Positions 1 through 8,400 of a DNA stretch of 23,787 nt are shown here, piece by piece (within the stretch, counting starts at the first letter, position 1; each line of letters begins with the position of its first letter). The notes under the pieces were generated by a model, which was not told the origin of the DNA, ran no database searches, and saw nothing but the letters and a program-made list of their open reading frames with translations. The stretch lies in the IMG/VR virus record IMGVR_UViG_3300037961_000502, positions 1 through 23,787 of that record; one strand, given 5' to 3'. The stretch is from a virus. A program made the translations under genes and the position numbers.

Positions 1-803
1 GCATCCCAGTCTAAGTAGTCGCCCGAAGCGTTTAACGAAAGCTTAGCGGGTGTAACACTACCAGTCCCAAGCTTAGCTTCTGTAACACCGCCATCTTTTA
101 TGGATACTTTGTTGCTTGTATCATCAACCTCAAGAGTGACGTCATCAACTGTTGAGGCAATACTGCTAGAAGCAAGAGTTACAACAGTAATAACCGAACT
201 AGCAGGGGGCGCAGAAGCAAACGTAATGGTGCTTGGCGCACTTATAGCGATTGTGTAAGCGTCTGGGGCTTGCACCGCACCGTCAATAGAGACCAGATAA
301 GCTTCTGGGGTCTCTGTTGCAGGTGTAAACGTCAAGTTAAACGCTGTAGTTGTGCCGTCACCAGTCAAATCTGTGTGTTTAAAGCTCGCTATATTAGTCA
401 GAGCGGTGTCTGTTAAGTTCTTTTGTAGCTTAAACTGGAACGTGTTGGCATCCTCGGTCACTTCTTGAGCAACGTAGAGACTCTGCTGATAAGCATTGTC
501 CAAGTCTGTAGCTGTGAGACGTGAGCCATTTTCAAAATCAACAAGCTGAGTGGTGCTTGTGGCACGATAAATACGAAGAGTGTTGTATGAGCCCGCACTA
601 TTCCAACCAGAAGAAAACGTTACCGTTCCTCCTTGGTTGTTAGCGTTAGCTGTAACTTCCGCCGCGCTATCTAAGTTTACGTATGCCAAAGTGCTTTCGT
701 TGAAGCCAAGTACGTGGACGTCTCCCAGTGCTATAAAGCGAAACGGAAACGTAAACGACGTATCTGTCGGGGTGTTTGTGTATTCGAAGTATGAATCTGC
801 CAT
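1..803 (-). CDS. Tail fibre protein, N-terminal part (T7 gp17-like), truncated by the window edge
   Basis: The frame opens at an ATG 12 bases after the gp16-like stop and stays open for 267 codons to the window edge, so the C-terminal receptor-binding part is missing. The first ~125 residues fit the Phage_T7_tail N-terminal family, which attaches the fibre to the tail: MADSYFEYTNTPTDTSFTFP, FPFRFIALGDVHVLGF, then LRIYRATSTTQLVDFENGSR and LTATDLDNAYQQSLYVAQE. The rest is rich in Ser, Thr, Ala and Val, as expected for beta-structured shaft (for example LTGDGTTTAFNLTFTPATET and ISAPSTITFASAPPASSVIT). The leader before the ATG is A-rich (AGAAAAATAAA) with no clear Shine-Dalgarno site. Its position last in the ejection/tail module matches T7 gene 17. 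Family assignment is firm; receptor and host cannot be inferred. Confidence 0.92.
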   Translation of the reverse strand, partial: MADSYFEYTNTPTDTSFTFPFRFIALGDVHVLGFNESTLAYVNLDSAAEVTANANNQGGTVTFSSGWNSAGSYNTLRIYRATSTTQLVDFENGSRLTATDLDNAYQQSLYVAQEVTEDANTFQFKLQKNLTDTALTNIASFKHTDLTGDGTTTAFNLTFTPATETPEAYLVSIDGAVQAPDAYTIAISAPSTITFASAPPASSVITVVTLASSSIASTVDDVTLEVDDTSNKVSIKDGGVTEAKLGTGSVTPAKLSLNASGDYLDWD

Positions 804-815
804 TTTATTTTTCTA

Positions 816-3800
816 TTAAGGTTGTTTGAGATAATCGTATCTTCCTTTGAAGATTTCTTTTTGTGCTTGTTTAAGTTCTGGATACTCTTCAACTAAGTCT
901 CTCAGTGCCGTCGCTCTGTAAGCTCCTATTAACTGACTGACTGCGTTAATTCGTGGGGTTTTGCGTCCGAGTTCGTGCTTCATGCTGTATTCGGGCAACT
1001 TTTTGTATGTGTCACTGGTAACAAGAGCTCTTAGACGTTCCCTAAGAGTCTTTCCTCCTATTTTACGAGTGCTAACAAGCTCTTGAAGTCTGTCATACGC
1101 TTGGCGTCCATCTTGTTCGACGTTCTTTAAGCTTAGTCCGCTTCCCATGAATTTATGAGAAGGCTTGGTGAAACCATGAGCTAGTAGGGCAAGCTCGCGG
1201 TCTACAGGGTCTTTACTTTCTGAGCTAAAGAAGAAGGGGTCTATAAGTCCTCGCACTCCTCCATGTTGCTCCATCTTAATAGGCTCACCAAGAAAGTTAC
1301 GCTTCAACGGCATATTTGAGGCTTCTGCTCCGCTAGGAATACGCTTAAGCATATGGTCAAAGATGTTTCTAGTTTCGTAAAGCTGTCTGCTTTCTTGAAA
1401 GTTCATTGATTGATTAACAATGTTGGGAACTAATCCACCCATCATGCCTCCAATGAAACGCTCACCTCTGTTTTCAGCGTCAAAGATAGCCTTCATAGCT
1501 TTATCTAAACCGTCGAGATAAGATTTACTGAGAATGTTGTTTGAAAGTGAAGTACAGAACAACGAAAACATACGTCCTAACTCATCTGTCTCAAGCTCAT
1601 CGTAAGTCTGAGCGTCTTTGATGTCAGCTATAAGACCAATAGACGTAGCAACGGGGTCAAGTCTCTTATAACTCCACCACTTGTCGCCCACTTTGATTGA
1701 ATAAGGTCTCCACCCTGTCAACTGAAGTGCTTTGTTCTGTTCTAAGTTAGAAGGACCACCGCCAGTGATAACGTCGGGGTTGCTATTCATGTAGTGGAGC
1801 ATCATTGCACCCACGCCTACTGAAGTTGCTATTTTTCCTCGTGCTCTGGCGGCATCCATTGGGTTGTCGCTGTGAACGCCTTTTCTAACTTTATCGGTAA
1901 GCAACGCTTTTGTGTCCACTATAGGCTGAACTAGTCCGAGAGGAGAGCGTTCAATACCTGCGCGGAGGATGTTTGTGGGCGTGTTAAGGAACGGAACAAC
2001 GAAGCGTAGTAAAGGTAGCTGTTGTAAGCCGTAACCAACAACAGAACCAACTTTATTAACAACACCTTCATTACTTCTTGTTGTGAATGTGTTTTCTTTC
2101 GCTTGCGCCATGCTTCGTTCAGCAAGTATTCCCGCGTTTTCATCGAATACGTGGTCTTTCTTATACTGCTTTACGAAATCAGCTTGCGCTGTGCCAAATG
2201 TTAATCCTTGGGCGCGGGCTTGTTCAAAAGCTTCGCGGGTTATAGCGGCTTCCGAGTAAGCGTGACCGCCTTCAGTAATTAAGTCGTTAAACTTAGAGTC
2301 AATATATTTAGCTATGTCGTGACCGTCAGTTAGTCCTTTATTCATTGCTTCTAAAGCAAGCTCAGTCTTAGCATTTGAGCGGTAGGAAAGTTGCTTAAAG
2401 AACTCATCCCCAGTCAAAAGACCACGAGTAGGTAGGCGGACAAAGTGACCAACCATATTAACAGCCTGTCCTATTCCATCCAGTCGGTCAGAGTGAATAG
2501 CGTATGTACGGAATTGGTCGTCATCAAATACACGACTGCCTTCCATCAACATAGAGTCGTCATTCTTAAACGCTTTACCTGCGTATCTTAAGGACTCCCT
2601 TATCATTTCCATGTCAAACGCATACTGGAAAGCCGCTCTTGCTACCTTCCAATTACCTTGGGTTATTCCTCCTATTACGCCCCCACCAACAAGCTCTAAC
2701 TGTCTCATTGTTATGTTAATGACGTTACCCATAATGTTAATTGCTTGGGTTGTAGGACCAGAAAGCAAGGAGTTAATCCAATACTCCATAGTCATTTCCA
2801 TCATCTTGTTGCCTTTAACCTTACGGTTTGTGGCGGCGACAGACTTAACTAGTTCGTCAAAAGCTTCATCCTTTTGCCCTGCGCGGCGTAAAGCGTCGGA
2901 TACGTGTTGCTGACTGTCAGACATGACAAGTAGTCTAACTAACTTGTCCATCTTCATTTGACCAATAACACCCGTCATTCTTTGGTTACGGTATTTGTAG
3001 ACATCTTCTGAGCTTTGGTTGGCAGTGTCGATGCCTATCTTTTTCTTTACGTTAAACCCAAAGCGACCTCCGAGGAGTTTACGTTGCACTAAGTTTAGTC
3101 CTGCATCTTTACCCATCAAAGACCATACGCGCTGTGCTTCTACCATCTGGTCGAGCAACGACATTAACTCAGCCTCTAACACTTGCTTGTCTTTCTTGGC
3201 TATGTTGGCTGTTTGCTTTGCGTGCGCGTCGATTTCTTTTGCTTTGTCTACAGCCATCCGAGCAAACGAACCGATGATTTCTTTAGCGGCGGCTTGGTCA
3301 CTACGGAACTGCTCCATAGCTTCTTGGTTGTTTTTCATCTTTTCGATGTGACGTGACATTGCCGCCGCGTCTCCGCCCAAAATGTCGGCATACTCTTCTG
3401 TAGCTGTATTAAGCTCTTTGGCTGTTACTGGCTTTGTTTTTGTGCCTACTTCATCTAGGTGTGTAGACATTGCCTTCATCAACGCCCAAGCCCCGTTAGT
3501 AGACTTTAAATTCTTACAAGCACTGTGGATTGCTTGTGTACCGCCAGTGATTTTACCATCGCCAAGTTTCATAAACTTAGCTAGTCCGTTGATTTCTTTG
3601 AGAAGCTTTGCTCTTTCTAGGGCGGCATCCTCAAGAATCTCACCAGTAGTTTCTCCTCTAGGTGTTGCAGAATAACGACTTCTAGAGTGCATCCTTGATA
3701 CCTCTGCGGCGGCATCCGCTACGTTTTCAGCCTCGTCAATAGCCCGCTCTGCGTTCATCTTTTTACCAGTAAGAGGGTCGGGAATGTCTTTTAGGTCTAT

Positions 3801-5432
3801 TCTTCGCAGGTCGTTAGTGAACTGCATGACATCATCAAGAACTGATTGTGTGCCTTCGTCCGTCCCTCTGACTAGTGTTTTTGCGGCGTTTTTAAATTGT
3901 TTCCACAATGAACTCTGGTCTATTCCTGCTGTAGCGTTTAGTTCGCGGGCGAAAGCGGTGTTAGTCATCGCCTCGGCAACAAACTCGTGGACAGTGAAAA
4001 GGTTAGCCGCGCTTGCGGGGTCGAGAGCGTGAACAACATCGTCGTTAGCCGCGTTGAGCATCCCTCTGCCTCTGAATACGGCTGTCCTACCTGTTCCTTT
4101 TTCGCGTAGTTTATTCTCTACTTCTCTAAAGGATGGAAAGTCTTTAATATTCTTGTATTCAGCCTTGGTAAGTATGTTGTAAGCTCTGTTGCTTTCAATC
4201 ATTCCAAGGTAATTAGCTACAAGCTTTTGTATTCCTTCTGTCTCTGGCGTTACCTTTTTATTAGCAAATTCTATTAGAGCGTTGTAATACTCTTCGCCCT
4301 TCAATTTTTCTATTCCGCCGAGTGCTTTAGATAACTTTTTAGCTGTAATAGCGTGAATAACTTCGTGAGTAAGAACACGTGAGTTACTTATTGATTTATT
4401 CTGCCTTGGAAGAGTTATAGCGTTGTCGTTGATGTCGTAGTAACCCGCGCTATGGTCGGGGATACGGTCGGTAAGTCTGAAATCTACGGCACTGAGGTCT
4501 TTGCCGTGTACATCTAATAATCTTTTTAAAAGTGGGGTATACCTAGATTCTTCTGAGATGGGGCTAGTTGTAAATGCCCTTACTACAGAAGCGGCGTCTG
4601 TTGTATCGCTACCGCCTCGGAACGCTGTATTAGCAACGGCTTCAAAGTTTTGATTGAACGCCTCTATTTCTATCTCATCTCCTTTAGCAAACGGAGCAGA
4701 GTCATCATAATCAAACTTGTCTTGAATGTCTTTTCTATATTCACCGAGGAGCTTTGTGTAAGTGTCTTTTTCGGTCTCGCCTATCTTAACCATCTTTCTT
4801 TGTTTCTTAATATTCTTAAGACCAAAGAGTAACTCTTTTGCATATGAGGCGGCTTTAAATGCGCTTCCTACTCCTGCTTCTAATAGCAATCCTTCTGCTA
4901 CGTTCTTAAAGCGTCCTTCAATTTCTCCGTCATCTTCATCAGCGGCAAGATACTCGGTAATGGCATTTTCAAAGAAAGGATGAGATTGAACTAGGTTAGA
5001 TAAACGTTCTTCGTTGCCCTCAAAAGATATAAAGTCACTTGCCGCTCCTGCCGCCGCAAACTTAGAGTATTTAGCTACGGTCGGGGCTACTTTAGAGACA
5101 TTGGCTAATCTACCTAGTTTACTTACCTTACCCGCTATTCCGAGAGCAGGGATAAAGCCTGTAGCAAACTGAGTGATACCGTTAGTTAGCTCACCTGCCC
5201 AAGTCTTACTATGTCCTAGTAATCGTTGTTCGTCCCAATCGGGTAGGGTGTCATAAGAAAAATAATCAGCAAGATTATAAACGCTGTGTGCAAAATCTTC
5301 CACACCGCGAGGCACGCCTAAAACGGCATCGGCTATTAAGCTAGGGCTTTCTTGTTCTTCTTCTTCTCCCATAGGGGAGAAAGTGCGTCCTATTGATGTA
5401 ACTGGGGTAGGATTAAATACTTTTGATTTCAT
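816..5432 (-). CDS. Internal virion / DNA ejection protein in the gp16 position, with a metallopeptidase-like HExxH domain
   Basis: This 1538-aa protein fills the T7 gp16 slot between the gp15-like gene and the tail fibre, and is likely packaged in the capsid and ejected with the DNA. The N-terminus contains an acidic patch (EEEEQE, residues 23-28) and Gly/Ala-rich hydrophobic stretches (about 85-130). A zinc-peptidase motif HEVIH lies at 356-360 and is followed by VHEFVAEA, with EFVAE at 483-487, a spacing compatible with a gluzincin whose third ligand is a Glu. T7 gp16 instead has an N-terminal lytic transglycosylase; I see no E...GLMQ-type motif here. The C-terminal half resembles large phage ejection proteins: LLSGPTTQAINIMGN near 885, VVPFLNTPTNILRAGIERSP, and WRPYSIKVGDKWWSY near 1240. 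The ATG overlaps the upstream stop (ATGA), implying translational coupling; AAAGAAAAATAA precedes it. Role as ejection protein is well supported by order; peptidase activity is inferred. Confidence 0.85.
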   Translation of the reverse strand: MKSKVFNPTPVTSIGRTFSPMGEEEEQESPSLIADAVLGVPRGVEDFAHSVYNLADYFSYDTLPDWDEQRLLGHSKTWAGELTNGITQFATGFIPALGIAGKVSKLGRLANVSKVAPTVAKYSKFAAAGAASDFISFEGNEERLSNLVQSHPFFENAITEYLAADEDDGEIEGRFKNVAEGLLLEAGVGSAFKAASYAKELLFGLKNIKKQRKMVKIGETEKDTYTKLLGEYRKDIQDKFDYDDSAPFAKGDEIEIEAFNQNFEAVANTAFRGGSDTTDAASVVRAFTTSPISEESRYTPLLKRLLDVHGKDLSAVDFRLTDRIPDHSAGYYDINDNAITLPRQNKSISNSRVLTHEVIHAITAKKLSKALGGIEKLKGEEYYNALIEFANKKVTPETEGIQKLVANYLGMIESNRAYNILTKAEYKNIKDFPSFREVENKLREKGTGRTAVFRGRGMLNAANDDVVHALDPASAANLFTVHEFVAEAMTNTAFARELNATAGIDQSSLWKQFKNAAKTLVRGTDEGTQSVLDDVMQFTNDLRRIDLKDIPDPLTGKKMNAERAIDEAENVADAAAEVSRMHSRSRYSATPRGETTGEILEDAALERAKLLKEINGLAKFMKLGDGKITGGTQAIHSACKNLKSTNGAWALMKAMSTHLDEVGTKTKPVTAKELNTATEEYADILGGDAAAMSRHIEKMKNNQEAMEQFRSDQAAAKEIIGSFARMAVDKAKEIDAHAKQTANIAKKDKQVLEAELMSLLDQMVEAQRVWSLMGKDAGLNLVQRKLLGGRFGFNVKKKIGIDTANQSSEDVYKYRNQRMTGVIGQMKMDKLVRLLVMSDSQQHVSDALRRAGQKDEAFDELVKSVAATNRKVKGNKMMEMTMEYWINSLLSGPTTQAINIMGNVINITMRQLELVGGGVIGGITQGNWKVARAAFQYAFDMEMIRESLRYAGKAFKNDDSMLMEGSRVFDDDQFRTYAIHSDRLDGIGQAVNMVGHFVRLPTRGLLTGDEFFKQLSYRSNAKTELALEAMNKGLTDGHDIAKYIDSKFNDLITEGGHAYSEAAITREAFEQARAQGLTFGTAQADFVKQYKKDHVFDENAGILAERSMAQAKENTFTTRSNEGVVNKVGSVVGYGLQQLPLLRFVVPFLNTPTNILRAGIERSPLGLVQPIVDTKALLTDKVRKGVHSDNPMDAARARGKIATSVGVGAMMLHYMNSNPDVITGGGPSNLEQNKALQLTGWRPYSIKVGDKWWSYKRLDPVATSIGLIADIKDAQTYDELETDELGRMFSLFCTSLSNNILSKSYLDGLDKAMKAIFDAENRGERFIGGMMGGLVPNIVNQSMNFQESRQLYETRNIFDHMLKRIPSGAEASNMPLKRNFLGEPIKMEQHGGVRGLIDPFFFSSESKDPVDRELALLAHGFTKPSHKFMGSGLSLKNVEQDGRQAYDRLQELVSTRKIGGKTLRERLRALVTSDTYKKLPEYSMKHELGRKTPRINAVSQLIGAYRATALRDLVEEYPELKQAQKEIFKGRYDYLKQP

Positions 5433-8400
5433 TTATTTTTCTTTTTGTATTCTATTGCGGCTTTAATTTGTTTAACAACACGTCTGATGTTACTTGGCTG
5501 TCTCTTCCAAGCGTTTTGCTCCTTTGCGGTCATACTAGCTAGGTTTACTTCATCCCTTGCATTAGCCATTCGAAGCTCTTTGTTCATCATTGAGTCAAAC
5601 TTATCTTTGGATATTTTATGCAATATTTCTTTTTCGTTCTTAGGAACGCCAACAAACTTACTAGCCCAATCTTTGTTAGATTTTATGACGCCCGTATCGC
5701 CTACGGGTATATTCTCCTGTGGAGTACCCATGCTTATTAGCTCATTATCTCTGTCTTCCCTCCGTTTACCTGCAATAAGGGTCGTAGTGGCATCCCCAGT
5801 TTCCCGCGAGGCGGCTCGTGTGACATCTTGGTTAGCTTGCTTTACGCTCGTATCGTTATAGTCCGCTTTGACAACACGTCTATTTGGGTAAGTGATGATG
5901 TTGTCATCTGCTTCAGAAAACGCCTCCATCATTTTTTGTCCTTCAAGCTTAAGTTTTTCGGCTTTTGCTCTGAAGTTTGCTTCTTCTCTTTGCTGAGCTT
6001 TAGCTTCGCGTTGTTTTGTAGGACTTATGGATGTTGCCTTGTCTGCGGCGGTTCTCTCACGGGTAATAACTTCGCTACCATCTAAGGTGCTCTTGTGTTT
6101 AAACACACCGTTACCGTGATTAACGTATCCTGCTTTCTCTAGCTTAGCGATGAGCTTCTCGTGTCCATCCATTTGCTTCTGCCAGAAGTCTTGAAGCTTG
6201 TCTTTGCCTTCTTCTCTGGCTTTGTTTCGTTTGGTTGTCCAAGCTTTTCGACTGCTGATTGGGTCGGTAACAACGCGAGCAACTCTTCTCTTAATTACTG
6301 CGTTAATTTCCTTTGCACTTCCTTGATAAATATTATCAAAGAAAATACCTACTCCGTCTTCTGGTTCATATTTACCTACGTTAGTAACAGACTGGAACTT
6401 ATCGTATATCTTGGAGATGTTACCCATAGCTCGCTTCGTCTTTTGAGCGGGCATACCTACAAGTTTATTGACGTTTTCAAAAGCTTCTGTAAGAGGACCA
6501 AACTTCGGACTCATGATAGTAGACTTACTCCAGTTGATAGAGCTAATGTCTATTGTGTTGTCAAACGAAGTAGCCTTTGCAGTTCCGTCCGCAATTGCTT
6601 GCGCTTCTTTGTAGGTCTTAGCGTCTGTATTTATGTGTCTAAAGTTAAATATAAGCGTGTCGTTTTGTTTATTTGTAGCACGATTGAACCACTCTTGGCT
6701 TAAACCTGTGGTTTTTCTCCACCGTGTTACCTGTGCGTCCGTAAAGCCCTTTCCGCCTTTAACAAACTCTGTCTTAGTCTTTTGAAGCCATATAGATTCG
6801 CCAGTAGGGTTGCCCTCGTAGTCTCTGATGTCAAACTTAACCACGCGCCCGTTTTGGACTTTGTGAAGAGCTTGTCTAAACCCGTCCTGTGGTCTGAACC
6901 CTTTGTTCATAGGAATAGCTGTAACTTGACCGTTCAAAATGTTTTGAAGCGTGCTACGATTATATCCCTTTTCGGTGAGGTAGCCTTCCTTGCTTATATC
7001 GGTGTGCGATATTGAGCCTCTTATTTCTACTGTTTCACCCATTCCTTTGACGGAATACCTGTCGCTTGTCCTGCCGCTTTCGTCAAACTTTTTGCCGTAG
7101 TCAGGGTCTCTGTTGTATTCTATATCCCTTGCGTCACCTGTGCTTGACTGCGATGTTTTTGATTTCATCTCAGCCATTTCATCCATCGTCTTCTTAATTG
7201 AAGCTTCTTGTGCTTCCAATTCCTTCACTCTGTCTGGAAAGTTTGCACGAACCTCCGCTTCTGTCATTCCTGCTCTCTGCGCTAGCGTCTGGACGGCTGT
7301 AGGCTCGGCGGTTTTTACAGGTCGAGAACCTTGTATAAACAAGTCTACGCCTTGCTCTGAGGGCTTTGGCTTTGGCTTGGGCTGTGCGGCTTTCTTAATC
7401 GGACTGCCGCTTTTTCTGAAAGCAACAAACTCCGCTAAAGCTTCAGCGTGGTTAGGTGATTTACGATTATAATAAAGAAGAGTCTTATTATTTAAAACTC
7501 CTGCATCTACTTGTTCTAATATCCACTCACGTTGTTTCGGGCGGACATCTTGAAAGTCAGTACCCGCTAACCACTTCTTGTAGTTATTCACTGCTTCTTG
7601 AACTGTGTCTACTCTTATAGCGGAGCTATTAAACTGTTTGAGGTGGCTAAATGGGTTTCCGTAGTGCTCATCGGTGTTTAACTTGCGATGTACGTCAATT
7701 CCTTTGCCATCTGCCTCCATCCTCTGCGCTCCAACTATGCTTTTGGAGTGTTTAACCGTCGGCTTAAATTCTGAAGTTATACTTTTTAAATCAAGTTCAC
7801 CCACGTTTATTGGTTCTTGGGGTGTTTTAGGCTTGTAGTTAAACCCTTCTACTGGGATTAAATCACCAGTATTTTCAGAAGAACTACCAGTTTTTGCTCT
7901 ACGGGCTGTCTCGTTACTAATGGCGTTAGCTGTATCTACCGCTCTAGCAAAAGTTGCGTTGGTCTTATCCAGTGTGCCTCTGTTCGCTTTAATAAAAGCC
8001 ATTGCCGCGCTCTTGAGGAAAGAAAGTTGGTCTTCTGACAGTTCGCTAATCTTTTCTCCTTTTATTTCGAAGTCGGGGCTCTTAGGGTCTTTTGCCTTTA
8101 GCTTAAAGTTAAAACCCTCTACTGGGATGGGGTCTTGTTTAGGCTTGAAGTTAAATCCTTCTACTGGAATTATTTCTGGCTCTGGGGTGTTTTTAGGTAT
8201 TCCTGCGGCATCTTGGGCTTCCTGTATCCTTACAATCTGGTCGGCTTTAGCTTCCATCTCAAGATATAAATCGCGGTCACCAGTCCTAAACCTATACTCT
8301 TCACCTGTAGCTTTACGGTATAACTTGTTAGCTACATCTTGACGTGCAAAGATAAACTCAGCGGTTTCTTTGGGTTTTGAATCTAGGTCTATACGCCATC

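Noticed and set aside
1931-2143. 70-aa minus-strand frame inside the gp16-position gene, with a hydrophobic stretch (VLLIKLVLLLVTAYNSY)
   Set aside because: Although membrane-like, it is embedded in a strongly conserved-looking part of the larger gene and has no independent support.
6161-6703. 180-aa plus-strand open frame
   Set aside because: It lies wholly inside the gp15-position gene on the other strand, has no recognisable domain and no ribosome site. The same applies to all other plus-strand frames in the window, including those at 580-819, 5445-5861 and 7920-8342.
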